In this document: in pieces, positions 8,595 to 16,561 of the stretch | Numbering within the stretch: position 1 is the first letter of the stretch | How the letters are laid out: every line of letters begins with the position of its first letter | Origin: Bdellovibrionales bacterium GWA1_52_35 | GTDB lineage: Bacteria > Bdellovibrionota > UBA1018 | DNA length: 36,126 nucleotides | NCBI GenBank assembly: GCA_001769805.1 | Contig: MEPO01000033.1 | Coordinates: forward strand, 1-36,126 | Reading direction: 5' to 3' | Notes under the pieces: model-generated | Told to the model about the DNA's origin: nothing | Database searches by the model: none | Seen by the model: only the letters and a program-made list of their open reading frames with translations | Made by a program: the position numbers and the translations under genes

Positions 8595-9847
8595 AAAATG
8601 GCCTCCAATGAATCGCCTTTGAGAATAGTGATTCGAATCAGCGCCTCAAGCGCTTCGAGTTCATATTGATTTTGGTTTGTAATTAAATCGAGTAGCTGCC
8701 GGTGCGCTTCCAAAAGAAGTGCACTACTGACTACACCTCTGTTGAAATGACCTTCTGCCTCTTTGTGCAATTTTTCGACGAGTTTACGCGTCGGCTGCAA
8801 CGAAATATTTTCGATGATTCGATTATATTTTTTTATTAATGTCTCCAGTTCTGCGCCTAACTCATTTCCAAGCTGCGCCTGATTCACCTCCGCTGCGGAA
8901 ATAGATTTTAAAGCCACGGCGCGCCCGCCACCGTTGAGACTCAGAATTTGCAATGGAAACGAGAAACTCACCCCAACACTTGCCGAGGTCAATCCACCTT
9001 GATTATCGTAACCTATTGTCGGACCTATCTTGAGATCCGGGTAAGATTCGGCTTTTGCCAATTCGTATTCCATTTGGGCTGCATCCATCCCCGCCGTGGC
9101 AGCCTGAACCTCCGCCCCTTTAAGGTCAGTCCTTCCGCTCATTGGCAATACTCTCGGCCATTCCTTACGCTTATCAGCAAAAGGATAGACATCACTCCGA
9201 AAGTGGCCGCCCGTTGCAAGCTCGAGAACTTTGACAGCCTCGGCCCATTCCGTATTGAGTTGAGACTTCTTGATGACATAATCGGCTTCCGCAAGAGTCA
9301 GAACGCTGCTTGACACTTCCTGTTCCGGACTGAGACGGGGCCGCTTACGATATTGATCTAACACCTGCCGAAACGTTGAAATAGTTTCATCAATGATTCC
9401 CAATTCCTCTTTAATCTGCCTAGAGCGATAGAGATGTTTCAGCGCTTCAGTAAAAATTATTTCTTTCGTTTTGGAAATTTCAGCCTCAGAAAGCAATTTT
9501 TGGCTGTTCGCAAGATTCATACGCGAAGACCGCTTTCCACCCACTTCAAAAGTAAACAAAAGGCTCGCTTCAGCTGACGTATTGATGTCGCCAAGCGACT
9601 GCCCCACCATCCATTGCCCGTCGATCTCCGGATTGATCCGTTGACCGGCTCTTTCGATCCCAGCTTCAGCCTGCTCCACATGGGTACGACTGCGTTTGAT
9701 TGCCGGATGACTTGCCCATGCGCAGGTCACCACATCCTTGCTGTTTTTCGGCGTGCCACAACTGTCGGGAGCAGAAAACGCAGAGACACTCACTGAGAGA
9801 CCAATTGAAATGAACAGAAATGTATTTATTACGTTGATGATTTTCAT
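8591..9847 (-). CDS. czcC: CzcC-type outer-membrane factor (TolC family)
   Basis: A 418-aa protein with a signal peptide (first 26 residues). Two OEP repeats (about 38-215 and 235-412) include the typical GWASHPAIKR-like opening (here CAWASHPAIKR) and GPTIGYDNQGG in the second repeat, as in CzcC and CusC proteins. It forms the outer-membrane channel for the RND pump. The gene order OMF, adaptor, pump is the classical czcCBA order. It overlaps the adaptor gene by four bases. The ribosome-binding site upstream of 9847 is weak, and a stable hairpin (9865-9893) sits in the leader. Confidence 0.88.
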   Translation of the reverse strand: MKIINVINTFLFISIGLSVSVSAFSAPDSCGTPKNSKDVVTCAWASHPAIKRSRTHVEQAEAGIERAGQRINPEIDGQWMVGQSLGDINTSAEASLLFTFEVGGKRSSRMNLANSQKLLSEAEISKTKEIIFTEALKHLYRSRQIKEELGIIDETISTFRQVLDQYRKRPRLSPEQEVSSSVLTLAEADYVIKKSQLNTEWAEAVKVLELATGGHFRSDVYPFADKRKEWPRVLPMSGRTDLKGAEVQAATAGMDAAQMEYELAKAESYPDLKIGPTIGYDNQGGLTSASVGVSFSFPLQILSLNGGGRAVALKSISAAEVNQAQLGNELGAELETLIKKYNRIIENISLQPTRKLVEKLHKEAEGHFNRGVVSSALLLEAHRQLLDLITNQNQYELEALEALIRITILKGDSLEAIL

Positions 9848-9864
9848 TTTGATATTCCAGTAAA

Positions 9865-9893
9865 CGAGAGACCTCGTCCGTTGAGGCCTCTCG
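9865..9893 (-). promoter_or_regulatory. Intercistronic stem-loop before czcC
   Basis: Reading the minus strand, arms CGAGAGGCCTC and GAGGTCTCTCG can form an 11-pair stem (one G-U) around a 7-base loop. There is no U-run after it, so it is not a canonical terminator. It lies between the lipoprotein stop (9909) and the czcC start (9847) and could stabilise, process or attenuate the transcript. Confidence 0.5.
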
Positions 9894-9908
9894 CAACATT
9901 ATTCGCTC

Positions 9909-10277
9909 CTATTCGGTAAACGATTCTGTATGGGACATCACACGCTCCGCCTTAATATTGCCCCTTAGGTCTACTGGATTGGGAAAGGTCACCGTAGCTA
10001 TGCCCTCGGGATTCACTTGCGTGATTTGCGCGTCCCCTCTCCGACTCTTGGTACATGTGCGCCGCGCCGACCGCCCGATGCCGGTAGTGCATTCCTCTGC
10101 GTAAAATACGACGCGATCACCGACGCCAGTTTTTGTTTTGCCCACATAGATTTCGGCTTCCTTTTCCGAAACTACTTTAGTCACCGAGCCCAGCCGTGGT
10201 CCCGTCGCACAGCCAGCGGCCGCTACGACAGAAATGGAAACAAGAATCAGTATTTGTGTTTTTCTATATGCTTTCAT
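9909..10277 (-). CDS. Small putative lipoprotein of unknown function
   Basis: The start is placed at 10277, which has an AAGGAA ribosome-binding site and opens a lipoprotein signal (lipobox AAGC, Cys at about residue 22), giving 122 aa. The mature part is about 100 aa, basic, with a predicted small beta-barrel and a pattern (VGDRVVFYAEEC) reminiscent of OB/SH3-like folds. No family was recognised. It is the gene immediately upstream of czcC, separated by the hairpin at 9865-9893. Confidence 0.68.
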   Translation of the reverse strand: MKAYRKTQILILVSISVVAAAGCATGPRLGSVTKVVSEKEAEIYVGKTKTGVGDRVVFYAEECTTGIGRSARRTCTKSRRGDAQITQVNPEGIATVTFPNPVDLRGNIKAERVMSHTESFTE

Positions 10278-10391
10278 TGTGGTTCCTTGCTTTCGTTGAA
10301 ATGTTTGGAATGAATAGAAGAGACGCGTAATACCGCGTTGATCACACGTCATTACGACGCACGAGTGACGATATCCCGCAAAATTGAAAGG

Positions 10392-10736
10392 TTAGGCTCT
10401 AGGTGGGCGTAGAAACGTAGGCAGATCTAATTGGCCGGGAGAATATGAGGTATACGAAATATCGCCAACCATTGTGACAAATTGCAGACAGATAGTGGAT
10501 GGCGGTACAAAGGGGCAATGACCGAAATGACAGTCTTGGCAATCAGAGTGGCTCGACTGCTCCTGAGCAGGTGAGCCCGAGTCAGCACCGTTCGAAGCGT
10601 TCTGATTACTCGCTTTTACGATATTCTGTATTTCATTCTGATAGGGATGGTGGGATTCCTCTGAGGCATTAGAAAAGATAGTGATGCTATTAATCAGCAC
10701 CAATACCATCAAAAATAAGCTTATAGCTTGCCTCAT
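10392..10736 (-). CDS. CzcI-like / DUF2946-like small Cys-His secreted protein
   Basis: A 114-aa protein with a signal peptide (about 24 residues), an Asn/Ser/Gln-rich linker and a metal-binding-looking core SHSDCQDCHFGHCPF near residues 62-76. This spacing of Cys and His resembles CzcI and the DUF2946 group found beside metal-efflux operons, thought to modulate metal resistance. The ATG at 10736 lies only about nine bases from a good -10 box (10746-10751), so the message may be nearly leaderless, and no clear Shine-Dalgarno is seen. The family assignment is tentative; the metal link is supported by motif and position. Confidence 0.65.
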   Translation of the reverse strand: MRQAISLFLMVLVLINSITIFSNASEESHHPYQNEIQNIVKASNQNASNGADSGSPAQEQSSHSDCQDCHFGHCPFVPPSTICLQFVTMVGDISYTSYSPGQLDLPTFLRPPRA

Positions 10737-10745
10737 AGGAATCTA

Positions 10746-10773
10746 TTTATAAGTAAAGTAGTGAATTTGTCAA
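10746..10773 (-). promoter_or_regulatory. Sigma-70-like promoter before the CzcI-like gene
   Basis: On the minus strand a perfect -35 TTGACA (10768-10773) and -10 TATAAA (10746-10751) are separated by 16 bases. The -35 sits inside the dyad at 10761-10788, so a repressor or activator could act here. Confidence 0.65.
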
Positions 10774-10788
10774 TCACTATGAATTCAC
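10761..10788. promoter_or_regulatory. Dyad overlapping the -35 box, candidate metal-regulator operator
   Basis: Arms GTGAATT and AATTCAC form a perfect 7-bp inverted repeat separated by 14 bases. A second inner pair TAGTGA/TCACTA shares the same region. It covers the -35 of the promoter for the CzcI-like gene. No metal-responsive regulator gene lies in the window, so the binding protein is unknown. Confidence 0.45.
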
Positions 10789-10807
10789 CCTGATTCTGCT
10801 TTTAATT

Positions 10808-11635
10808 TCAAAACATTGGGTGTTCAAAAGATAGATACAACAGGAACCCTCGGTCGTCAGCAGACGGCCCGATCCCGAGAGGCAAACTTAGGCCAGGAAC
10901 GATTTGTAAACCAGAGTCAAAATTGATTGCAAAACGAACCCCGGGATTAACAAAAAATGTCTCGTTGCGCTCTGTCTCTCCACTGTCCTGTACTGATTCT
11001 GAAGACGTTCCTGCGAATTCGAACATCAAATTGAAGGTTTCAGAAAACAGATAGATGAAGCTCGTGCCATAGTTGAAACCAAGCGTGTTTGCAGTGACTC
11101 CGTTCGCGGCTTTCGCGGATGGAATGAGAGTGAATCCAGCATTCCAGTGGTTCACCCAATTTGGCGAAAGGATCAGACTGACGGGCATATTACCCTGTAC
11201 GCCGATGGCGCCTCCGCCTAATCCATTTTTGTAATCTCCCGTCGGAAGCACGGCCGACAATCGCGGGGCAACTGCTATTCGGTCGTCAGCAAGCAGCTGA
11301 TATCGGTAGTTTAAAAGAATATCCCCGATACCAGTAAGTTCCGGAATTTCCGGCCGGGCAACAGGTACCGTTATCGACACTTGGTGCGTTTGACCTGGAA
11401 CTGGCCATTCTTCCGTAAAGGTATAACCCCACGTTTTGTTTTTCATGTATTGAAAAGCCTGAATGTGTTGAATCACGCCTGGTTCCTGATTATATGCCTC
11501 CTCCAGCAAAAAGGAGTTGTCTTCGATCCTCTTGGGTTCTGGCGAACCCTTTTGATCATTTGCAAGACCTTCATATGAAACCAAGGTTCCCGCTGCCACT
11601 GCCAACAAAACTAAATTATAAAAATAGCGCTTCAT
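10808..11635 (-). CDS. Outer-membrane beta-barrel protein (phenol-MetA/transporter-like)
   Basis: A 275-aa protein with a signal peptide (cleavage near GLA, residue 25). It has many amphipathic beta strands and ends in a phenylalanine (HPMF), typical for outer-membrane insertion. Segments such as GIGDILLNYRYQL, PRLSAVLPTGDYKNG and LGFNYGTSFIYLF match the 'MetA-pathway of phenol degradation' style barrel proteins often found next to metal-efflux operons. It is the first gene of the minus-strand metal cluster. A TTGACA at 11703-11708 could be its -35, but I see no convincing -10. The substrate is unknown. Confidence 0.7.
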   Translation of the reverse strand: MKRYFYNLVLLAVAAGTLVSYEGLANDQKGSPEPKRIEDNSFLLEEAYNQEPGVIQHIQAFQYMKNKTWGYTFTEEWPVPGQTHQVSITVPVARPEIPELTGIGDILLNYRYQLLADDRIAVAPRLSAVLPTGDYKNGLGGGAIGVQGNMPVSLILSPNWVNHWNAGFTLIPSAKAANGVTANTLGFNYGTSFIYLFSETFNLMFEFAGTSSESVQDSGETERNETFFVNPGVRFAINFDSGLQIVPGLSLPLGIGPSADDRGFLLYLSFEHPMF

Positions 11636-12138
11636 TTCTCATACTCCTCGCATCAAAAACTGCCTGATTCATTTCGATTAGTTTTCAGCGGATCAATAAG
11701 TATGTCAACAAAAACCCTTTAAACCAATCAGTGCTACGAATGCATCAACATTAAAAGTCAGAACGATTACTGTAGATACACACGAATATGACAGTTTGAA
11801 TTCAGCTAATCTCGGCTGGATGCGGATGCACTTGACTGAGTTTAAGATTACCGACTGCTTGACGGACTAAACGGACGGCTGACCTTGGACAACCTGCGCG
11901 CTCTTCAGCCAGAACACTCTCAAATCCCTCCCCGGTAAACCCGCTGGCGAGAGCAGGATGAACTCTTAAGACGGTTGCGATACTTGATTTGCAATCATAA
12001 CGCACTGCATCTATCAACTTGAGAGACGGGGTATCATGTAAAAACCACCCGATCCTGCATACGCGTAAACACGCACGCAAAGGGCTTAAAAGCAGCGCCA
12101 GTTCGCCATTTAATCGTTATTGCAGGGAATTATTATTT

Positions 12139-12167
12139 TTGCTCTATTTAACATTATGCGTTATAAA
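12139..12167 (+). promoter_or_regulatory. Possible sigma-70 promoter for the signalling operon
   Basis: A -10-like TATAAA lies 17 bases after TTGCTC, a poor -35 (3 of 6). It could give basal transcription upstream of the sigma-54-like site. Confidence 0.35.
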
Positions 12168-12178
12168 TCGACCCTATT

Positions 12179-12195
12179 TTGGCTGGGATTTCGCT
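12179..12195 (+). promoter_or_regulatory. Sigma-54-like -24/-12 promoter
   Basis: TTGGCTGGGATTTCGCT keeps the invariant GG and GC exactly ten bases apart and matches much of the consensus TGGCACG-N4-TTGCW. It lies about 60 bp upstream of the binding-protein start. The operon encodes a sigma-54 activator with an intact GAFTGA loop, so autoregulation is plausible. No enhancer site for the activator was identified. Confidence 0.5.
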
Positions 12196-12255
12196 CATGG
12201 AGCGCTTCATCGAACTTGGAAAACCTACCAGCGGATACAAAGGGGTGGTCTCAAC

Positions 12256-13809
12256 ATGAGAGGGAATCTCTCGGGCCTCACAAGGGCTCTGTACATTACT
12301 ATTTTCTTTTCGCTCGCAGGCCCACAGCCCGGCAGCGCCGCGCCGACGCCCACGGAAGCGGGAACTTATATAAAGGCCGTCTATTCCCTCCCCCTTACGC
12401 TTGATCCCGTCCAGATGAACGACACCGCTTCCCTCGTCGCGGGAAACCTGATTTACGACGGTCTTCTCCGTTTCTCGCCAACACTCAAAATCGAAAGCGC
12501 CCTCGCTGACACTTGGTCAACCAGTGCCGATGGAAAAACCCTGACCTTCACTCTCCGAAAGAATGCGCAGTTTCACAATGGCGACCCCATCACAGCAGAC
12601 GATGTCGTCGCTTCCCTCACCCGCGCTCTGGCACCCACAAGCCCGGTTCGCAAATTCTATGACTGCATCGAAGGCGAAGATAAACCCGTAACCCTGGCGA
12701 GATTAGGCATTCAGGCTCTCGACGGACGGACCGTCGCCATCCGGCTGAAACATCCCTTCCCTCCGTTTCTCTCTGTCTTGGCCGGAGCAACAGCGAAAAT
12801 ACTTCCCCGCAAACTCATCAGTACCCCTGGCTTTTTTGATCATCCGGTAGGATCAGGACCTTTCGTGTTTGCGTCGAAATCCCTTACGCCGACCAAGGAC
12901 CTGGAACTCACACGATTTGAAAAATATTACAAAGGACCGCCAAAAATCGCGCGCATGATCCTGCGCGAACTGCCCGAAGCCGAGGCAAAGATCGCTGCCG
13001 CTAGAGGACAGCTACATGACCTTGCCAACTGGCCGCTCACTGTCAACGACTCGGTATTCAAAAGCGGCAAAGATATTTCCAGCCCCGTCGCTGCTACGTG
13101 GACTATTGGCATGAATGTCAGAAAACGCCCCTTCACGTCCGCTTCGGTTCGCACTCTTTTCAAACAGGATGTGGATACCGAGGGTTTTCGAAAAGCTTTT
13201 TATCCCGACGCGTCTCCGGCGCTCGGATATATCCCTCCGGGCCTTCCGGGATACCAAAGCAAGGAAAACACAAAGTCCCGCATACATGGCAGGCCACCCA
13301 AAGACCGCGTTAGCCTTGTGATTCCCAGCGAACTGGCTCATGCGGAACAAATGAGAACCTTTCTTGAAACGAATCTCAAAGCGAAGGGCTGGAATATCGA
13401 AGTGGCCACCATGGAATGGGATCAACTCATGAAAGGTTATGACGAGAAGACCCATCAAGCATTTCTGGTGGCCATGAACATGGATTACCCGGACTCAGAA
13501 TTTCTTCTTCGCAATTTTGAATCCAGCAATCGAGATAACTTCAGCGGCCTTCAGAATCCCGAGCTTGACCGAATTCTCGGCAGCGCGCGGACTCTTCGAG
13601 ACCGAAAGGCGCGCGAAAGCCTTTATCGCCAGGCACTTCAGATTATCGACAACGAGGCGGTCACGGTGAATCTCTTCCATCCCCGGGCCAACTACTGGGT
13701 TGCAAGCTGTGTTGAAGGATTTACTCCGAATATCCTCGCCGATGTCTATATCGATTATTCGAATGTTGCGCTTGGAGCTGGCTGCGAGAGAAAGGTGGCC
13801 GCACAATGA
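12256..13809 (+). CDS. Peptide-type extracytoplasmic solute-binding protein (family 5), probable peptide sensor
   Basis: I start at the ATG at 12256: an AGGGGTGG ribosome-binding site precedes it and it opens a good signal peptide (about 29 residues, ending GSAA). The longer open frame upstream has no signal sequence. The 517-aa product has the SBP_bac_5 (OppA/DppA) layout: the N-terminal lobe begins SLPLTLDPVQ, followed by IYDGLLRF, LTFTLRKNAQFHNGDPITADDV and VGSGPFVF motifs. The family binds oligopeptides or nickel in the periplasm for ABC import. No permease or ATPase genes are nearby; instead a histidine kinase gene overlaps its stop by four bases (ATGA). A role as a periplasmic peptide receptor feeding the kinase is therefore inferred. 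Confidence 0.9.
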   Translation: MRGNLSGLTRALYITIFFSLAGPQPGSAAPTPTEAGTYIKAVYSLPLTLDPVQMNDTASLVAGNLIYDGLLRFSPTLKIESALADTWSTSADGKTLTFTLRKNAQFHNGDPITADDVVASLTRALAPTSPVRKFYDCIEGEDKPVTLARLGIQALDGRTVAIRLKHPFPPFLSVLAGATAKILPRKLISTPGFFDHPVGSGPFVFASKSLTPTKDLELTRFEKYYKGPPKIARMILRELPEAEAKIAAARGQLHDLANWPLTVNDSVFKSGKDISSPVAATWTIGMNVRKRPFTSASVRTLFKQDVDTEGFRKAFYPDASPALGYIPPGLPGYQSKENTKSRIHGRPPKDRVSLVIPSELAHAEQMRTFLETNLKAKGWNIEVATMEWDQLMKGYDEKTHQAFLVAMNMDYPDSEFLLRNFESSNRDNFSGLQNPELDRILGSARTLRDRKARESLYRQALQIIDNEAVTVNLFHPRANYWVASCVEGFTPNILADVYIDYSNVALGAGCERKVAAQ

Positions 13810-15182
13810 ACAGCCGCGCCGTAACATTTGCACGCCACGTACACCAAGCCCTCAGCCCCTATCGCTGGACACTCGCGATCTCGATTTCTCTCATGGTTTC
13901 AAGTGTTTTCACTGGATTTGCGCTCACCACGCGCGCTAACTCCAACCAACAGCTCCTTGAAACTCTCTCGCCCTACCTGGCAACACTTGTCGAATCCCAA
14001 GACCGCACCGAAATATTACGCATTCTTGAGGCTGTCTCGGAAAAACGCGGAACCAAGCTCGTTCTGGTTCAAAACGGGATCGCGCTGGCAAGCACCCGAA
14101 GCATCTCCGAAATGGACCAGCCCTTCAGACCGATCCAACACTCCTTCTCATTTTTCGGCATCACCCTGACAGGGTACGAAATCCTCGGAAGCACCGCTGT
14201 TGCTCGAACAGATAGCCCCGATCAAGGAGTTAGGCTCTACAGTTTTACGCCTTTGCGACCCACTGCCGTTTTCGCAATGACTATTGCAATAGTTACATTC
14301 TTAACTGGCGTTTTCGCATCTCTTTTGTTTGGACGAAAGATGAAATCAGCAATCCATGGAGCCCTCCTGCCGCTGGAAATACTTCATAGGGAAATTCAAG
14401 CTATCGGAGATGCAAAAGCGCCGTCCTCTCAGCCAATTCTGATACAGGAACTTGAAGAAATTCGTCGCACCATATCGAAAACCAAGATTGACCTCGCAAA
14501 CGCGAGAGAGCGACTTGCCGAGGAGCGTGCCAGACAACTCACTGCAAAGTCCTACAAGGATCTGATCCATGATCTCCATAACCCGGTTGCCGCGCTCCGC
14601 CAGTGGATTACAATCCTGACCAGTCCCGAAACTGAACCTGATGATCGAGAAGAAGCCAAGGAGGCGGTGCCCAGAATATCGGATCAGATTCTGCGCCAAG
14701 TGGACTCGGCGAAGAAGAACCTTGAGGTGCAACCCGAAGCTCTCCGCGAGTCCGACTTGAGAGAATGCGTGAAAGCCAGCCTTCAGCAGATAAGAAGCCT
14801 TGCCGCTGTTTCGGCGAAGACCACTCTTTCACTGTCCCTCCCTGATTCTCCCGTCGTGGCAGCCCATGACCCAGATCTTCTGCAACGAGCCGTCATGAAT
14901 CTCCTCGAAAATGGGATCGAGGCAAGCCGTGAAAAAGTCGAGCTTGTGCTGGAGCAAGAAGGCACGCGAGCTTTGATCCGCGTTTCTGATGACGGAGCCG
15001 GGATGAATGAGTCGGATGTCACAATTTATCTCCAAGGTCGCGGCCAATCCAAAAAGGCCCCTCGCGAAGCATTGGGCCTGTCTTCCGTAAATCACATCGT
15101 CCGTACTCATGGTGGAAAACTCGTCTATCGCCGAAGTCCGCTCGGCGGAGCGGCATTTGAAATCAGACTGGAGGCACGATGA
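13806..15182 (+). CDS. Membrane sensor histidine kinase
   Basis: The 458-aa layout is TM1 at about 22-40, a periplasmic sensor of roughly 110 residues (about 42-153), TM2 at 155-176, a linker coiled coil around 210-248, a dimerisation/phosphotransfer segment with HDLHNP (His255 the likely phosphoacceptor), and a HATPase domain. The HATPase domain has an N box (MNLLENGIEAS, 364-374), G1 (DDGAGM, 395-400) and a GLSSVNHIVRTHGG segment. It overlaps the upstream binding-protein gene and the downstream regulator gene by four bases each. The periplasmic domain has no PAS or HAMP that I can recognise and would be positioned to contact the binding protein. The kinase call is firm; the stimulus is inferred. 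Confidence 0.93.
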   Translation: MNSRAVTFARHVHQALSPYRWTLAISISLMVSSVFTGFALTTRANSNQQLLETLSPYLATLVESQDRTEILRILEAVSEKRGTKLVLVQNGIALASTRSISEMDQPFRPIQHSFSFFGITLTGYEILGSTAVARTDSPDQGVRLYSFTPLRPTAVFAMTIAIVTFLTGVFASLLFGRKMKSAIHGALLPLEILHREIQAIGDAKAPSSQPILIQELEEIRRTISKTKIDLANARERLAEERARQLTAKSYKDLIHDLHNPVAALRQWITILTSPETEPDDREEAKEAVPRISDQILRQVDSAKKNLEVQPEALRESDLRECVKASLQQIRSLAAVSAKTTLSLSLPDSPVVAAHDPDLLQRAVMNLLENGIEASREKVELVLEQEGTRALIRVSDDGAGMNESDVTIYLQGRGQSKKAPREALGLSSVNHIVRTHGGKLVYRRSPLGGAAFEIRLEAR

Positions 15183-16561
15183 GAGAGCGTCCACTAATTC
15201 TCATTGCCGACGACGATGCCGATCTACTGCGAAGCCTGAGCCTCCGGCTGAAAAGCAAGTTCGATGTCCACACCGCTTCAAGCGTTACTCGCGCCAAAAG
15301 TCTCGTTACCCGCAGCGATTATGACGCTGCAATTATAGACCTCAATTTCGAGGGTCAGGATCAGGACGGCGTGAATCTTCTCGACCACATGAACCGAGAA
15401 GCACCCGGAACTTTTTTGATCGTTCTCAGTGGCGACAGCGAAGTGAAGCGCGTTATCGAGGCCATGCGACGCAAGCATTTCGAGTTCATCTATAAAGAAG
15501 GAGATTTCTTCGACAATCTCGTCGCGACTCTTACGCGTGCAGCGCAAACCAAACGTGCACGAGAGAACGACTCCGCTACGAAATTCCTGACCGAATCCAA
15601 GGAGGTTCTGGACGTTCTGAGAAAAGCTGACCGCATTCTGAAGAGCCAAACAGACGCGTCGATCTTGATTAACGGCGAAACAGGTTCCGGGAAAGAGTTC
15701 CTCGCGAAGCATATCGCGCTAGGGATGAAGAAGTCCTTAGTGGCTGCAAATATGGCCAGCATCCCCAAGGAAACTGCTGAGTCGATCCTTTTCGGCCACG
15801 AAAAAGGAGCTTTTACCGGAGCCGTGATGAACAAGATCGGACTCATCGAATCCGCTAATAATGGAATATTCTTTCTCGATGAGATCGGCGAGTGTTCACC
15901 GGAGGTCCAGGCAAAACTGCTGCGCGTACTCCAGGAAAAAGAAGTGCTACCACTCGGAACGAATAAGCCAAGGAAGATCAATGTTCAATTTCTGGCGGCA
16001 ACACACTGCGATTTGGAAGCCATGGTCGAGCAAGGCCGATTCCGCCGTGACCTGCTTCAACGATTGAATACGTTCATCCTGCGACTCCCGCCTCTCCGTG
16101 AACGACCCGAGGACATTCTGCTGTATACGAATCTGTTCCTTGATGAACTTTCAAAGGACGGTAGTCACTTTTCCGTCACGCAAGAGGGGGCGCAGGCACT
16201 ACTCTCGCATTCTTGGCCCGGCAACGTCCGAGAGCTGAATCACGTCATCACGCGAATTGTCGTTCTATCTGATAGTCGCGTCCTGGATCGGGCAACCGTT
16301 CTGGATGCGATCGGAATCAGAGAGACTCAAACATCACCCACTCCATCGCTTGGCCGGATCGGAAGCGCGGAAACAAGTCTTCGCCGAAACGGTCTGATCA
16401 AGGCTTTGCATAACAATCACGGCAACAAGCGTCTGGCCGCGCAGGCTCTCGGCATCAGTGAAGCAACGCTCTACCGCTGGGTAGACGGCTTCGGCCTGAA
16501 AACGATGGTGAGCAGTCTGCGCCAAGGGACAATCGATCCATCGGAGGCCTGCAATGGTTAA
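15179..16561 (+). CDS. Sigma-54-dependent response regulator (NtrC family)
   Basis: The 460-aa protein has a receiver domain (1-125) with the acidic pocket Asp11/Asp12, phospho-acceptor Asp54, Ser84 and Lys106. The sigma-54 AAA+ domain (about 135-380) has Walker A GETGSGKE (166-173), an intact GAFTGA loop (210-215), Walker B FFLDEIGE (231-238) and the RxxxRR arginine-finger region. A C-terminal Fis-type helix-turn-helix lies at about 403-440. All catalytic residues needed for sigma-54 activation are present. It follows the kinase with ATGA overlap and is the cognate partner. Targets outside the window are unknown; the operon's own sigma-54-like promoter is one candidate. Confidence 0.95.
   Translation: MRERPLILIADDDADLLRSLSLRLKSKFDVHTASSVTRAKSLVTRSDYDAAIIDLNFEGQDQDGVNLLDHMNREAPGTFLIVLSGDSEVKRVIEAMRRKHFEFIYKEGDFFDNLVATLTRAAQTKRARENDSATKFLTESKEVLDVLRKADRILKSQTDASILINGETGSGKEFLAKHIALGMKKSLVAANMASIPKETAESILFGHEKGAFTGAVMNKIGLIESANNGIFFLDEIGECSPEVQAKLLRVLQEKEVLPLGTNKPRKINVQFLAATHCDLEAMVEQGRFRRDLLQRLNTFILRLPPLRERPEDILLYTNLFLDELSKDGSHFSVTQEGAQALLSHSWPGNVRELNHVITRIVVLSDSRVLDRATVLDAIGIRETQTSPTPSLGRIGSAETSLRRNGLIKALHNNHGNKRLAAQALGISEATLYRWVDGFGLKTMVSSLRQGTIDPSEACNG

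Larger units (their letters stand above)
11636..12255. other. Divergent intergenic region between metal cluster and signalling operon
   Basis: About 620 bp without a gene I can support. The left part holds the leader of the beta-barrel gene (possible -35 at 11703-11708). The right part holds the promoters of the signalling operon (12139-12167 and 12179-12195). A minus-strand reading frame of about 90 codons (11802-12080) starts with TTG, has no ribosome-binding site and matches no family I know. Confidence 0.5.

Noticed and set aside
11679..11708. Promoter of the beta-barrel gene
   Set aside because: TTGACA is perfect but no convincing -10 lies at 16-18 bp; a MerR-like 20-bp spacer with ACTAAT is possible but no MerR gene is present.
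11802..12080. Minus-strand frame of about 90 codons upstream of the signalling operon
   Set aside because: It starts with TTG, has no ribosome-binding site, matches no family I know and overlaps the leader region of the opposite operon.
12019..12255. Longer N-terminus for the peptide-binding protein
   Set aside because: The extension has no signal sequence, would bury the real signal peptide, and covers the promoter motifs; the ATG at 12256 has a ribosome-binding site.
12256..13809. The binding protein as part of a normal peptide or nickel importer
   Set aside because: No permease or ATPase gene is in the operon or elsewhere in the window; the kinase is translationally coupled instead. Import via distant genes remains possible.
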